Source: Klebsiella sp. BIGb0407
GTDB taxonomy: Bacteria; Pseudomonadota; Gammaproteobacteria; Enterobacterales; Enterobacteriaceae
Direction of reading: 5' to 3'
Length of the DNA stretch: 64,000 nt
Assembly: GCF_024807845.1 (NCBI RefSeq)
Contig: NZ_JANUEQ010000008.1
Coordinates: 186,001-250,000 of the forward strand
Below, in pieces: positions 1-9,228 of the stretch. The number at the start of each line of letters is the position of its first letter. Position 1 is the first letter of the stretch. The notes below the pieces were generated by a model. The model searched no databases, was not told the DNA's origin, and saw only the letters and a program-made list of their open reading frames with translations. The position numbers and the translations under genes are program-made.

Positions 1-29
1 TGATTAACTGGTATCAGGAGCAAGCCTGA
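1..29 (+). CDS. tmk: 3' end of thymidylate kinase (partial)
   Basis: Only the last eight codons (I-N-W-Y-Q-E-Q-A) and a TGA stop are in the window. The stop overlaps the holB start as TGATG, the tight coupling expected for tmk-holB. Thymidylate kinase phosphorylates dTMP to dTDP. The assignment rests on position, since the residues visible are too few to identify the protein. Confidence 0.55.
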
Positions 30-1036
30 TGAAATGGTATCCGTGGTTACGTGCGCCTTTTGAGCAGCTAATCAGCCAGTATCAGGCAGGCCGCGGACAC
101 CATGCTCTACTGGTTCATGCCTTGCCTGAGATGGGTGATGATGCGCTCATTTATGCTATTTGTCGCTGGCTGATGTGCCAGCACCCTCAAGGTAATAAAA
201 GCTGCGGCGAGTGTCACAGTTGCCAGCTGATGCAAGCTGAAACGCATCCTGATAGCTATAACATCCTGCTGGAGAAAGGCAAATCAACAATAGGTGTTGA
301 TGTTATTCGTGAGATAACGGAAAAGCTTTACAGCCATTCACAGCAGGGTGGCAATAAAGTGATACGTATTGCTCAGGCAGATAAACTGACAGAAGCGGCG
401 GCAAACGCCTTACTGAAAACGCTGGAAGAGCCACCGGTAAAAACTTGGTTCTTTTTGAGCTGCCGGGAGCCCGCACATCTTCCTGCTACATTACGTAGTC
501 GTTGCCTCTCCTGGCATCTTGCTCCGCCTGTTGAGTCTTTTTCTCGCGCATGGCTTGCCCGGGAAACGCAGCAACCAGCGGACTCATTAACCGCTGCATT
601 ACGCCTGAGCGGCGGGTCTCCGCCAGCCGCGCTACATTTGCTGGAACCCACGTTGTGGAAACAGCGTGAAAAAATGAGCGACAGCCTGAGTACTGCGTGC
701 GACTCCGGCGATATGCTGGCGTTACTGTCTGAATTTAACCATGACGATGCTATACGAACCTTGGACTGGCTCTGTTCCCTGTTGCTGGATGCGATAAAGT
801 ATCGGCAAGGTGCGACGGACTGGTTAACGAATAATGATCACCTGCCGCTGGTTATCAAACTGACACAACAAGGATCGCCCGCCTTACTCCACAGTCTGTT
901 ACATACCTGGTTCAAGTGCCGGGAGACATTACTGAATGTAGTGGGCGTAAATCGTGAGCTTATCCTGACAGAAACATTGCTGACATGGGAACGCCTGATG
1001 CAACCCGGTTCGATGATTCCTTCACATCCTATTTAA
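29..1036 (+). CDS. holB: DNA polymerase III clamp-loader subunit delta prime
   Basis: HolB is the non-ATPase delta-prime subunit of the clamp loader, which opens the beta clamp and places it on primed DNA. The 335-residue protein has the expected length (334 in E. coli). It has the four-cysteine zinc module (C50, C59, C62, C65) and the S-R-C motif in the TLRSRC segment near residue 155, and it lacks a real Walker A loop as this subunit should. It overlaps tmk upstream and is 10 bp from tatD, so the three are probably one operon. Identity is secure from sequence and synteny. Confidence 0.96.
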   Translation: MKWYPWLRAPFEQLISQYQAGRGHHALLVHALPEMGDDALIYAICRWLMCQHPQGNKSCGECHSCQLMQAETHPDSYNILLEKGKSTIGVDVIREITEKLYSHSQQGGNKVIRIAQADKLTEAAANALLKTLEEPPVKTWFFLSCREPAHLPATLRSRCLSWHLAPPVESFSRAWLARETQQPADSLTAALRLSGGSPPAALHLLEPTLWKQREKMSDSLSTACDSGDMLALLSEFNHDDAIRTLDWLCSLLLDAIKYRQGATDWLTNNDHLPLVIKLTQQGSPALLHSLLHTWFKCRETLLNVVGVNRELILTETLLTWERLMQPGSMIPSHPI

Positions 1037-1046
1037 GAGTAACACT

Positions 1047-1832
1047 ATGTTTTTGGTCGATTCACATTGCCATCTTGATGGCCTTGATTACCAGTCTTTG
1101 CATAAAAACGTTGATGATGTTCTGGAAAAAGCCGCTGCTCGCGAGGTTAAGTTCTGCCTTGCCGTAGCCACCACTCTCGACGGCTATCAGGCGATGCGCC
1201 AGCTAGTGGGGGAGCGGGAGAATGTTGCATTCTCTTGCGGCGTGCATCCGCTTAATCAGGACAAAGCCTATCCAATAGAAGAGTTACGACGTCTGGCCGC
1301 AGAGCCGGGCGTGGTGGCGATGGGCGAAACCGGGCTGGACTATTTCTATACCCCGGAAACCAAACAACAGCAGCAGACCTCTTTTCGCTATCACATTCAG
1401 GTCGGACGTGAACTGAATAAACCGGTGATTGTTCATACCCGTGATGCGCGTGCTGATACTCTGGCTATCTTAAAAGAAGAACAGGTAACAGATTGTGGCG
1501 GCGTATTGCACTGCTTTACTGAAGATAAAGAAACAGCAGCCACTTTGCTTGATATGGGATTCTATATCTCCTTCTCAGGGATCCTGACCTTCCGTAATGC
1601 CGACGCTTTGCGTGAAGTTGCCCGCTATGTCCCCCTCGACAGGCTTCTGATTGAAACAGACTCCCCTTATCTGGCGCCTGTTCCTCATCGTGGCAAAGAG
1701 AACCAGCCTGCTATGGTGCGTGATGTGGCTGAGTATATGGCTGTACTTAAAGGGGTTTCTCTTGAACAACTGGCAACAGCCACGACGCGTAATTTCAGCA
1801 ACTTGTTTGGTGTTTCTCTGCCTCAGCAATAA
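1047..1832 (+). CDS. tatD: TatD family metal-dependent DNase
   Basis: This protein is a TIM-barrel metal-dependent hydrolase with 3'-5' exonuclease activity in the TatD family; this paralogue is called YcfH in E. coli. Visible signatures are the N-terminal D-S-H-C-H-L-D metal site, G-E-T-G-L-D near residue 93, V-H-T-R-D-A, L-H-C-F-T-E, and the C-terminal E-T-D-S-P-Y-L-A-P motif. Its 261 residues are normal for the family. It follows holB by 10 bp and is followed by a hairpin terminator at 1881. Despite the family name it has no role in Tat export. Confidence 0.93.
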   Translation: MFLVDSHCHLDGLDYQSLHKNVDDVLEKAAAREVKFCLAVATTLDGYQAMRQLVGERENVAFSCGVHPLNQDKAYPIEELRRLAAEPGVVAMGETGLDYFYTPETKQQQQTSFRYHIQVGRELNKPVIVHTRDARADTLAILKEEQVTDCGGVLHCFTEDKETAATLLDMGFYISFSGILTFRNADALREVARYVPLDRLLIETDSPYLAPVPHRGKENQPAMVRDVAEYMAVLKGVSLEQLATATTRNFSNLFGVSLPQQ

Positions 1833-1880
1833 TCTGTTTGATAATTAATTCGACCTTCGTAATAATTAGCGAAGAAATAG

Positions 1881-1917
1881 AGCGCTTGCTTCGTTTTAAC
1901 AGGGCAGGCGCTTTTTA
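1881..1917 (+). terminator. Rho-independent terminator of tmk-holB-tatD
   Basis: A 9-bp stem (AGCGCTTGC at 1881-1889 with GCAGGCGCT at 1904-1912, one G-T pair) is followed by TTTTT. It lies 50 bp after the tatD stop. Confidence 0.8.
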
Positions 1918-1980
1918 TTTCATCAAAAATGACAGTAATTTGTTCATTGATAGCTGTTTTTGCCTAGGGTTAAAGAAAAG

Positions 1981-1996
1981 TGTGACGGCTATCAAA
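1981..1996 (+). promoter_or_regulatory. CRP-cAMP site upstream of ptsG
   Basis: TGTGACGGCTATCAAA matches the CRP consensus TGTGA-N6-TCACA in its left half and three of five bases on the right. It corresponds to the CRP site known upstream of ptsG in E. coli and sits just before the Mlc-like operator. The site is read by eye. Confidence 0.6.
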
Positions 1997-2010
1997 CAAT
2001 ATCACTGCTA

Positions 2011-2033
2011 TTTATTTTACCCTTCGTAATAAA
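2011..2033 (+). promoter_or_regulatory. Probable Mlc operator of ptsG
   Basis: The segment starts TTTATTTTAC and ends CGTAATAAA, an imperfect palindrome that closely resembles the Mlc operator O2 of E. coli ptsG. Mlc represses ptsG when EIICB-Glc is not transporting glucose. The identification is by resemblance and position only. Confidence 0.6.
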
Positions 2034-2109
2034 TGCAGGGACACAAAGATGTCCGGCTTAAAAGAGCAGGTTTTTTCTGTTCTTAGCGGTTTTTATACTA
2101 AAAAAAGTC

Positions 2110-2122
2110 TACTCAGGAGCAC
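2110..2122 (+). promoter_or_regulatory. SgrS small-RNA target in ptsG leader
   Basis: TACTCAGGAGCAC lies directly before the start codon and includes the ribosome-binding site. It is the segment of E. coli ptsG mRNA that pairs with SgrS during glucose-phosphate stress, and it is conserved here although nearby leader sequence differs. SgrS itself is not in the window. Confidence 0.65.
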
Positions 2123-2127
2123 TCTCA

Positions 2128-3564
2128 ATGATTTTCAAAAATGCATTTGCTAACCTGCAAAAGGTTGGTAAATCGCTAATGCTGCCCGTATCCGTGCTAC
2201 CAATAGCCGGGATACTGTTAGGCGTTGGTTCTGCAAACTTTACCTGGTTACCCCTGGTTGTTTCTCACGTAATGGCTGAAGCAGGCGGTTCTGTTTTTGC
2301 CAATATGCCGCTTATCTTTGCTATTGGTGTGGCTTTAGGTTTCACCAATAATGACGGTGTTGCTGCTCTGGCGTCGGTTGTTGCCTACGGAATTATGGTC
2401 AAAACCATGACCGTGGTTGCACCACTGGTGATGCATATGTCGGTGAAGGAGATTGAGTCCAATCACCTGGCTGATACCGGGGTACTGGGCGGGATTATCG
2501 CGGGTTCGATAGCCGCTTATATGTTTAATCGGTTCTATCGTATCAAATTACCGGAATATTTAGGTTTCTTCGCGGGTAAGCGTTTTGTTCCTATTATTTC
2601 CGGTCTGGCCGCGATTTTTATGGGCATCGTGTTGTCCTTTATCTGGCCTCCGATTGGTACGGCGATTCAGAAGTTCTCTGAGTGGGCGGCTTATCAGAAC
2701 CCGGTTCTGGCATTCGGTATCTACGGCTTTGTTGAACGCTGCCTGGTGCCGTTTGGTCTGCATCATATCTGGAACGTACCTTTCCAGATGCAAATTGGTG
2801 AATACACCAATGCTGCAGGTCAGGTGTTCCACGGTGATATTCCTCGTTATATGGCGGGTGACTCAACGGCGGGTATGCTGTCGGGTGGTTTCCTGTTCAA
2901 AATGTACGGTTTGCCTGCAGCAGCGATTGCTATCTGGCATTCAGCGAAACCAGAGAATCGTGCCAAAGTTGGCGGTATCATGATTTCTGCGGCCCTGACT
3001 TCATTCCTCACCGGGATAACAGAGCCGATTGAATTTTCATTTATGTTTGTTGCGCCAATTCTGTATTTCATCCATGCAGTACTGGCAGGTCTGGCGTTCC
3101 CAATTTGTATTCTGCTGGGTATGCGTGACGGAACTTCATTCTCACACGGTTTAATCGACTTCATCATCCTGTCTGGTAACAGCAGCAGATTATGGCTGTT
3201 CCCAATCGTCGGTGCGGGCTATGCCGTGGTTTATTACACCGTATTCCGGGTTCTTATCAGTGCGCTTGATTTGAAAACTCCGGGTCGCGAAGATACTGTT
3301 GAAGAGAGCAAAACGACTGTGAACAGTGAAATGGCACCCAATCTTGTTGCCGCATTTGGCGGTAAAGAAAACATCACCAATCTCGATGCATGTATTACCC
3401 GTCTGCGTGTTAGCGTTGCGGATATAGCTAAAGTTGACCAGGCCGGGCTTAAAAAATTAGGAGCAGCAGGGGTTGTGGTTGCAGGTTCTGGTGTACAGGC
3501 TATTTTTGGTACCAAATCTGATAACTTAAAAACTGAAATGGATGAATGGATCCGTAATAACTAA
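2128..3564 (+). CDS. ptsG: PTS glucose-specific EIICB component
   Basis: EIICB-Glc imports glucose across the inner membrane and phosphorylates it to glucose-6-phosphate, using phosphate from HPr and EIIA-Glc. The first 380 or so residues form the hydrophobic EIIC channel. A linker leads to the EIIB domain, where C422 in the D-A-C-I-T-R-L-R-V motif is the phosphorylated cysteine. The length of 478 residues is close to E. coli (477). CRP, Mlc and SgrS sites precede it. In E. coli fhuE follows; here it is absent and hinT is the next recognised gene. Confidence 0.97.
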   Translation: MIFKNAFANLQKVGKSLMLPVSVLPIAGILLGVGSANFTWLPLVVSHVMAEAGGSVFANMPLIFAIGVALGFTNNDGVAALASVVAYGIMVKTMTVVAPLVMHMSVKEIESNHLADTGVLGGIIAGSIAAYMFNRFYRIKLPEYLGFFAGKRFVPIISGLAAIFMGIVLSFIWPPIGTAIQKFSEWAAYQNPVLAFGIYGFVERCLVPFGLHHIWNVPFQMQIGEYTNAAGQVFHGDIPRYMAGDSTAGMLSGGFLFKMYGLPAAAIAIWHSAKPENRAKVGGIMISAALTSFLTGITEPIEFSFMFVAPILYFIHAVLAGLAFPICILLGMRDGTSFSHGLIDFIILSGNSSRLWLFPIVGAGYAVVYYTVFRVLISALDLKTPGREDTVEESKTTVNSEMAPNLVAAFGGKENITNLDACITRLRVSVADIAKVDQAGLKKLGAAGVVVAGSGVQAIFGTKSDNLKTEMDEWIRNN

Positions 3565-3611
3565 TTGTTGATCCATTTATATCCGGGAAGGGGAATCCTT
3601 CTTAGGTAAAT

Positions 3612-3644
3612 CGGGTGAGAGGGGAATAATGCTCCTCTCACCCG
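3612..3644 (+). terminator. Strong hairpin downstream of ptsG
   Basis: A perfect 11-bp stem (CGGGTGAGAGG at 3612-3622 with CCTCTCACCCG at 3634-3644) starts 48 bp after the ptsG stop. No U-tract follows on the plus strand, so the hairpin may stabilise the 3' end or act with Rho rather than terminate alone. Confidence 0.5.
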
Positions 3645-3659
3645 GCAAAAAATCAGTAT

Positions 3660-3797
3660 TCACGCTAATCTTTCCCTTTCACGCTTAATCTTTCGCAATT
3701 TCTTCTTTAAATCAGCAATACTCTTCACCGAATACGGCGCTTTTTCGTGCGGAAATAACGCATCTGCTAAAGAAAATGTGACCGAAGGTTGAGTCAA
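3660..3797 (-). CDS. Possible small basic protein or gene remnant
   Basis: A 45-codon minus-strand frame opens with TTG and ends in a charged helix (ADLKKKLRKIKRERERLA). It has no recognised family. An ATG at 3814, next to AGGAG, opens another frame reading M-S-E-A-G-F and stops after six codons; one extra T in the TTTT run would join it to this frame. It could be a small gene, a frameshifted remnant or chance. fhuE lies in this interval in E. coli, but this peptide does not resemble FhuE. Confidence 0.25.
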   Translation of the reverse strand: MTQPSVTFSLADALFPHEKAPYSVKSIADLKKKLRKIKRERERLA

Positions 3798-3849
3798 AAC
3801 CCTGCCTCGCTCATACTCCTGTTATCGCTCTATTAATTAGGAACAACCG

Positions 3850-4206
3850 ATGGCCGAAGAAACTATTTTCAGTAAAATTATCCGCGGTGAAATTCCAGCC
3901 AATATCCTCTACCAGGATGAGCTCGTCACGGCATTTCGTGATATCGCGCCTCAGGCGCCCAGTCATATTCTGATAATACCGAATGTATTGATCCCCACTG
4001 CGAATGACGTGACGTCTGAACATGAAGCAGCCCTGGGGCGTCTGTTTACCGTTGCAGCTAAAATAGCTGAGCAGGAAGGGATTGCTGAAGACGGCTATCG
4101 TCTGATAATGAACTGTAATCGTCATGGCGGACAAGAGGTCTACCATATTCATATGCATCTGCTGGGTGGTCGCCCGCTGGGGCCGATGCTCGCGAATAAA
4201 GCGTAA
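3850..4206 (+). CDS. hinT: Purine nucleoside phosphoramidase, HIT family
   Basis: HinT hydrolyses adenosine 5'-phosphoramidates and acyl-adenylates in the cytoplasm. The histidine triad H99-x-H101-x-H103 followed by L-L-G-G is intact near the C terminus, and the N terminus has the usual I-F[10 protein letters not shown]. The 118 residues match the family (119 in E. coli). It is 7 bp upstream of ycfL in the conserved hinT-ycfL-lpoB-thiK-nagZ-ycfP series. Confidence 0.96.
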   Translation: MAEETIFSKIIRGEIPANILYQDELVTAFRDIAPQAPSHILIIPNVLIPTANDVTSEHEAALGRLFTVAAKIAEQEGIAEDGYRLIMNCNRHGGQEVYHIHMHLLGGRPLGPMLANKA

Positions 4207-4213
4207 AACAACC

Positions 4214-4597
4214 ATGCGTAAGACAATCGGTCCTTTAATGCTGGTGTTAGCGATAGCGGGATGCAGCTCGCGTCCGGGTATTCCTGTGAGTGATACTCAG
4301 ACGCTGGTGATGGAAGGCGCTATTCTGGCTGCCGGCATTCGTGCCAGTAGCCCGACGCTGTCGCAACGGGATGGCACCGCGGTCGCACTCTCATCGCTTT
4401 ATAATGAAAAGCAGCATCCAGTCCGACTCTATTATCGTTTTTACTGGTATGACGCCAAAGGGCTTGAAATTCATCCGGCTGACAAAGTTCAGGAGCTCCA
4501 GCTTGACGCTGAGTCCGGAAAACAAATTCAGTCCACGCTGTTTAATCCTGATGCCAGTAAAGTGCGTCTTTTTCTCTCGTTAAGGAGTGAATTGTGA
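4214..4597 (+). CDS. ycfL: YcfL family lipoprotein
   Basis: This small periplasm-facing lipoprotein (127 residues from ATG 4214) belongs to the YcfL/DUF1425 family and its function is unknown. A short signal peptide ends in lipobox L-A-I-A-G-C, with C17 as the lipidated residue. An in-frame ATG exists at 4124 but lies inside hinT and would bury the signal peptide, so 4214 is preferred. The stop overlaps the lpoB GTG start by four bases, suggesting translational coupling with the cell-wall gene lpoB. Confidence 0.9.
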   Translation: MRKTIGPLMLVLAIAGCSSRPGIPVSDTQTLVMEGAILAAGIRASSPTLSQRDGTAVALSSLYNEKQHPVRLYYRFYWYDAKGLEIHPADKVQELQLDAESGKQIQSTLFNPDASKVRLFLSLRSEL

Positions 4598-5223
4598 TAA
4601 CGGGAATTTATCGTTACCTGACAGTAGCCGCCCTGACACTGGTTCTTACCGGTTGTATTACCACGGAACAAACACCCGCTCCGGTTGAACCTGTTAATCC
4701 GGATCAGGGTGCCGTCGTTACCCCTCCGCCAACGGTACCGGCAGTTCCGGATATTGAGGTTATTCCACAACCGGAACCGACTATCCCGGCGGTACCTAAA
4801 GTACGCACCTACGCCTGGAGCAGTGCCATTAGTCCGCTGGTCAATCAAATGTTGAAGGCTGATGGTGTGACGCCTGGTGGAGTATTACTGGTTGATACGG
4901 TCAACAACCAGACCAATGGAAGCCTGCAAACCGGCAGCGCGACGGAAGCCTTAGTAGATGCTCTGGCGAATAACCGTACCTTTACCTTAGTGTCGGCACA
5001 ACAGTTGGCGATGGCCAAGCAACAGCTGGGTTTATCGCCGCAAGATAGCCTCGGTAGTCGTAGCAAAGCGATTGGTATTGCACGTAATGTAGGGGCGCAA
5101 TATGTGGTGTACAGCAATGCCAGTGGTAATGTGAATACCCCGACCTTAAAAATGCAACTGATGCTGGTGCAAACCGGCGAGATAATCTGGTCAGGTAGCA
5201 GTGCTGTTTCGCAAACCGACTAG
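4594..5223 (+). CDS. lpoB: Outer-membrane lipoprotein activator of PBP1B
   Basis: LpoB reaches from the outer membrane through peptidoglycan to activate the bifunctional synthase PBP1B (MrcB). The lipobox is V-L-T-G-C with C21. Residues 25-70 are a proline-rich disordered tether, followed by the globular domain (about 75-209) that docks on the UB2H domain of PBP1B. The start is GTG with AAGGAG upstream, overlapping ycfL by four bases. The length of 209 residues fits the family (213 in E. coli). Confidence 0.95.
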   Translation: MITGIYRYLTVAALTLVLTGCITTEQTPAPVEPVNPDQGAVVTPPPTVPAVPDIEVIPQPEPTIPAVPKVRTYAWSSAISPLVNQMLKADGVTPGGVLLVDTVNNQTNGSLQTGSATEALVDALANNRTFTLVSAQQLAMAKQQLGLSPQDSLGSRSKAIGIARNVGAQYVVYSNASGNVNTPTLKMQLMLVQTGEIIWSGSSAVSQTD

Positions 5224-6046
5224 CATTCCTCTTGCAGACGTGATTGCACGATATCTTCCGGTGGCTGATGCCGCCGGTTGTTTTTCTGCCCTTGAGGGAC
5301 TCAGTGGTACCAGTTTTTGTCTGAAAACTGAACGGGGTCGGTTTAATGCCCGTAAGATACCTGAGCAGCGTTTACCTGGGTTGTCCTTGCATCGTTATCA
5401 CAAGGTATTGAAACAGCTTCCCGCCGGAATGGCCCCCCAGCCTTACAAGCTGGTGGAGGGATGGCTACTGAGCCACTGGCTGGAAGGAGAGCCTTGGTCA
5501 GGGCCACTCCCGACATTTGAGCTTGCCCGTCTTTTGCATCGACTACATCGACAACCTCTTTTCGGCTGGCGAGTCCGAATCGCACCGCTACTGAGCTACT
5601 ACTGGCAGCAAAGCTCACCGACACGACGTACGGCTTACTGGCTCGGACTCTTAAAGCATTTACTGGCGACTAAAGAACCGCGACCACTGAGGCTCGCACC
5701 CTTACATATGGACGTGCATGCCGGCAATATTATCCGGCAAACGCAGGGCTTAGGGCTGATTGACTGGGAATATGCCGGTGATGGTGATATCGGACTAGAG
5801 CTTTCGACCATTCTTGCTTGCAACACTTTCGCTAATGATGATTTTTTGTCTCATTATGCGCATCTTGCTCATCTGGATCCGTATGAATTGCATCGTCAGA
5901 TAACACGCTGGCAGCCCTGGGTAAAACTACTAGTTGCCTCATGGTATGAGTGCCGCTGGCAACAAACCAATCAACCACAGTTTGCTACCCTGGCCGACCA
6001 GGCGTGGCAAGAGATGAGATATCAGGAGAAAATATGGGTCCGGTAA
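5201..6046 (+). CDS. thiK: Thiamine kinase
   Basis: ThiK phosphorylates thiamine to thiamine monophosphate in the salvage pathway. It is an aminoglycoside-phosphotransferase-like kinase with the catalytic loop H169-x-D171-x-x-x-x-N176 (LHMDVHAGN) and the metal-binding D188 in [10 protein letters not shown]. The start is GTG at 5201, giving M-L-F-R-K, which resembles the E. coli M-P-F-R start. It overlaps lpoB by 23 bases and nagZ by 13. The length of 281 residues is slightly over E. coli (274). Confidence 0.92.
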   Translation: MLFRKPTSIPLADVIARYLPVADAAGCFSALEGLSGTSFCLKTERGRFNARKIPEQRLPGLSLHRYHKVLKQLPAGMAPQPYKLVEGWLLSHWLEGEPWSGPLPTFELARLLHRLHRQPLFGWRVRIAPLLSYYWQQSSPTRRTAYWLGLLKHLLATKEPRPLRLAPLHMDVHAGNIIRQTQGLGLIDWEYAGDGDIGLELSTILACNTFANDDFLSHYAHLAHLDPYELHRQITRWQPWVKLLVASWYECRWQQTNQPQFATLADQAWQEMRYQEKIWVR

Positions 6047-7059
6047 TGTTGGACGTAGCGGGTTTTGAACTGACGGCTGAAGAGCGTGAAATTCTCGATT
6101 GTCCGTTGGTCGGTGGGTTAATTTTATTCGCCAGAAACTATCATGATCCGGCACAGCTACGTGAGTTAGTTCGCCAGATCCGTAGCGCATCGCGCAATCA
6201 TCTGGTGGTTGCCGTTGATCAGGAAGGCGGACGGGTACAGCGTTTTCGCGAGGGGTTTACTCGCTTGCCTGCCGCTCAGTCGTTTGCTGCCTTACTGGGC
6301 GTGGAAGCCGGGGCGAAGCTTGCAGAAGATGCAGGCTGGCTGATGGCCAGCGAAATGATAGCGATGGATATCGATATCAGTTTTGCACCGGTACTGGATA
6401 TTGGCCATCTTAGCGCCGCTATTGGTGAGCGTTCTTATCATGATGATCCAAAAAAAGCGCTGCAAGTGGCAACCGGCTTTATCGATGGTATGCATGCCGC
6501 GGGCATGAAAACCACCGGAAAACATTTCCCGGGACATGGTGCTGTCAGCGCTGACTCCCATAAAGAAACCCCCCATGACCCTCGCTCAGAAACTGAAATT
6601 CGCCAGCATGATATGGGGATTTTTGCCTCGCTTATCCGCGACAATAAACTTGATGCCATCATGCCAGCACATGTGATTTATCAGCAGGTTGATGACAAAC
6701 CTGCCAGCGGTTCCGCGCACTGGCTAAAAACCGTTTTACGCGGTGAGTTAGGGTTTAATGGTGTGATTTTCTCTGATGACCTGTCGATGGAAGGCGCGGC
6801 AATCATGGGCGGCTATGCTGAACGTGCTCAGGCATCGCTGGATGCGGGTTGCGATATGGTGCTGGTCTGTAATAATCCTGAAGGTGCAATAAGTGTGTTG
6901 GATAACCTGTCGCCGGTCAAAGCAGAGCATCTGACAAATTTATATCATAGAGGTACATTTACGCGTCAGGAATTACAGTCATCCGCACGCTGGAAACAGG
7001 TAAACCAGCAGCTGGAAGCGCTGTATGAACAATGGCTTGCCGCGAAAGCGAACGCCTGA
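6034..7059 (+). CDS. nagZ: Beta-N-acetylhexosaminidase
   Basis: NagZ, glycoside hydrolase family 3, removes GlcNAc from 1,6-anhydro-muropeptides in the cytoplasm during peptidoglycan recycling and thereby shapes the AmpR inducer pool where ampC is inducible. The K-H-F-P-G-H-G motif and the S-D-D-L-S-M segment with the nucleophile aspartate are intact. The start at ATG 6034 gives M-G-P-V-M-L-D-V as in E. coli, with AGGAG upstream, and 341 residues. An in-frame ATG at 5950 lies inside thiK and is not used. Confidence 0.96.
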   Translation: MGPVMLDVAGFELTAEEREILDCPLVGGLILFARNYHDPAQLRELVRQIRSASRNHLVVAVDQEGGRVQRFREGFTRLPAAQSFAALLGVEAGAKLAEDAGWLMASEMIAMDIDISFAPVLDIGHLSAAIGERSYHDDPKKALQVATGFIDGMHAAGMKTTGKHFPGHGAVSADSHKETPHDPRSETEIRQHDMGIFASLIRDNKLDAIMPAHVIYQQVDDKPASGSAHWLKTVLRGELGFNGVIFSDDLSMEGAAIMGGYAERAQASLDAGCDMVLVCNNPEGAISVLDNLSPVKAEHLTNLYHRGTFTRQELQSSARWKQVNQQLEALYEQWLAAKANA

Positions 7060-7100
7060 CTTCCTGACCATTTGGTCTTTCATTATGTGATGGGGATGCA

Positions 7101-7643
7101 ATGATTATCTATTTACACGGTTTTGACTCCAGTAGTCCCGGTAACCATGAAAAAGTACTGCAACTTCAATTTATTGATCCGGATGTACGGCTTATCAGCT
7201 ATAGCACGCTACACCCCAAACATGATATGCAGCATTTACTGAAAGAAGTTCATAAAATGCAGCAGTTTACCGACGATGAGCGGCCTTTAATTTGCGGAGT
7301 AGGGCTGGGCGGGTTCTGGGCCGAGCGCATTGGTTTTCTCTGTGATATGCGCCAAGTGATGTTTAACCCTAATCTTTATCCCCATGACAATATGGAAGGT
7401 AAGATTGACCGCCCGGAAGAGTATGCGGATATTGCTACCAAGTGCGTCAGTAACTTCCGGGAAAAAAATCGCGATCGCAGCCTGGTAATTTTATCCCGCA
7501 AGGATGAGCTGCTGGATAACCAGCGTGCTGCACAAGTTCTGGATCCTTACTATGAAATCATCTGGGACGAAGAGCAAGGCCACAAATTTAAAAATATTTC
7601 TCCGCACTTACAACGTATTAAGGCTTTTAAAACACTGGGTTGA
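7101..7643 (+). CDS. ycfP: YcfP, UPF0227 alpha/beta-hydrolase-like protein
   Basis: The 180-residue protein has an alpha/beta-hydrolase outline: N-terminal Y-L-H-G-F-D-S-S and a strand-turn G-V-G-L-G-G where hydrolases carry G-x-S-x-G. The usual nucleophilic serine is thus replaced by leucine, as is also true of E. coli YcfP. Catalytic activity is therefore uncertain and the function is unknown. It closes the hinT-nagZ series and is followed by a clear terminator at 7682. Confidence 0.9.
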   Translation: MIIYLHGFDSSSPGNHEKVLQLQFIDPDVRLISYSTLHPKHDMQHLLKEVHKMQQFTDDERPLICGVGLGGFWAERIGFLCDMRQVMFNPNLYPHDNMEGKIDRPEEYADIATKCVSNFREKNRDRSLVILSRKDELLDNQRAAQVLDPYYEIIWDEEQGHKFKNISPHLQRIKAFKTLG

Positions 7644-7681
7644 TAACTTTAACTCTAGTGTTAATCGTTCTTAAAAACGGA

Positions 7682-7712
7682 AAAAAACCCGCATTTTGAT
7701 GCGGGTTTTTTG
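7682..7712 (+). terminator. Rho-independent terminator after ycfP
   Basis: An A-run leads into ACCCGCAT, a TTTG loop and ATGCGGGT, then six T residues. It is a canonical intrinsic terminator 40 bp after ycfP. Confidence 0.9.
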
Positions 7713-7730
7713 TTTCAGACGCTAAATAAA

Positions 7731-7744
7731 TTGATAAATATCAA
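7731..7744 (+). promoter_or_regulatory. FNR site upstream of ndh
   Basis: TTGATAAATATCAA is a perfect match to the FNR consensus TTGAT-N4-ATCAA. FNR represses ndh anaerobically in E. coli. The site centre is about 140 bp before the TTG start codon. Confidence 0.85.
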
Positions 7745-7876
7745 TTTTGGTGTGAGCATTTTGTCCTTCGTGTTATTCTTCTTATCGCAGTAAATCATAC
7801 AAGCTAAACCATTGTTAAATAAGGGTTATTGCGATAACTTTTAATTAACATTTGGTTAATATTTTCGGGGGTCAAA

Positions 7877-9181
7877 TTGACTACATCGTTGAAAAAAATA
7901 GTGATTGTTGGTGGTGGGGCAGGAGGCCTCGAGTTAGCAACACAATTAGGGAAAAAACTGGGTCGTCGCAATAAAGCAGAAATCACCCTGGTTGACCGTA
8001 ACCACAGCCATCTCTGGAAACCGCTGCTGCATGAAGTGGCAACCGGTTCACTGGATGAAGGTGTCGATGCGATAAGTTATCTGGCTCATGCCCGTAATAA
8101 TCACTTCCATTTTCAGCTGGGGTCAGTAACCGGTCTTGATCGTGAAACCAAAACGCTGACGATTGATAAGCTATGCGATGACAAAGGTGAGCTACTGGTT
8201 GGCGAGCGTCAGATCTCTTACGATACGCTGGTTATGGCACTGGGCAGTACCTCGAACGACTTTAATACCCCTGGCGTTAAAGATAACTGCATCTTCCTCG
8301 ATAACCCGCATCAGGCGCGTCGATTCCACACTGAGATGCTGAATTTGTTCCTGAAATACTCCGCACAGAGTGATGCTAACGAAACGGTTAACATTGCTAT
8401 TGTTGGTGGTGGAGCAACGGGTGTTGAATTATCAGCGGAACTGCATAATGCGGTGAAGCAGCTGCACAGCTACGGTTACAAAGGCCTGACCCGTGATGCG
8501 TTAAATGTGACTCTGGTGGAAGCAGGAGAGCGTATTCTGCCTGCATTACCGCCACGTATTTCAGCGGCAGCGCACAGTGAGTTAACTAAACTCGGCGTTA
8601 AAGTGATGACGCAAACTATGGTTACCAGTGCTCAGGCGGATGGTTTAAACACCAAAGACGGGCAGTTTATTAACGCCGATCTGATGGTATGGGCCGCTGG
8701 GATCAAAGCACCTGATTTTATGAAAGACCTGGCCGGGCTGGAAACTAACCGTATCAACCAGTTAGTGGTTGAGCCAACGCTCCAGACCACGCGTGACCCG
8801 AATATCTATGCGATTGGTGACTGTGCCTCTTGTGCCCGTCCGGAAGGTGGATTTGTGCCACCGAGAGCCCAGGCGGCACACCAGATGGCGTCCCGTGCGT
8901 TAAGCAATATTATTGCCGAAATCAAAGGCCAGCCGCTGAAACCTTACGTGTATAAAGATCATGGCTCTCTGGTATCGCTGTCGCGTTTCTCAACCGTGGG
9001 TAGCCTGATGGGTAACCTGATGCGTGGGTCAATGATGGTGGAAGGGCGCATTGCGCGTATGGTTTATATCTCGCTGTACCGTATGCATCAGATTGCGCTG
9101 CATGGTTATCTGAAAACCGGGCTGATGATGGTGGTGGGCAGTATCAACCGCGTTATTCGTCCGCGACTTAAACTGCACTAA
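7877..9181 (+). CDS. ndh: NADH:quinone oxidoreductase, non-proton-pumping (NDH-2)
   Basis: Ndh oxidises NADH and reduces ubiquinone at the inner membrane without pumping protons. Two dinucleotide-binding motifs are visible: V-G-G-G-A-G-G near residue 12 for FAD and [11 protein letters not shown] near 175 for NADH, with the FAD-contacting G-D-C-A-S near 315. The start codon is TTG, as in E. coli ndh, followed by the same T-T-x-x-K-K-I-V-I-V. The C-terminal segment is amphipathic and membrane-associated. Length 434 residues is normal. An FNR site lies upstream. Confidence 0.97.
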   Translation: MTTSLKKIVIVGGGAGGLELATQLGKKLGRRNKAEITLVDRNHSHLWKPLLHEVATGSLDEGVDAISYLAHARNNHFHFQLGSVTGLDRETKTLTIDKLCDDKGELLVGERQISYDTLVMALGSTSNDFNTPGVKDNCIFLDNPHQARRFHTEMLNLFLKYSAQSDANETVNIAIVGGGATGVELSAELHNAVKQLHSYGYKGLTRDALNVTLVEAGERILPALPPRISAAAHSELTKLGVKVMTQTMVTSAQADGLNTKDGQFINADLMVWAAGIKAPDFMKDLAGLETNRINQLVVEPTLQTTRDPNIYAIGDCASCARPEGGFVPPRAQAAHQMASRALSNIIAEIKGQPLKPYVYKDHGSLVSLSRFSTVGSLMGNLMRGSMMVEGRIARMVYISLYRMHQIALHGYLKTGLMMVVGSINRVIRPRLKLH

Positions 9182-9200
9182 TCTCTGACCATTCAATAAA

Positions 9201-9222
9201 TTGCCCGGCTATTGCCGGGCAA
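9201..9222. terminator. Bidirectional terminator between ndh and iutA
   Basis: A perfect 9-bp stem (TTGCCCGGC at 9201-9209, GCCGGGCAA at 9214-9222) with TATT loop lies between two convergent genes and is followed by ACTGTTTT on the plus strand. Confidence 0.75.
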
Positions 9223-9228
9223 ACTGTT

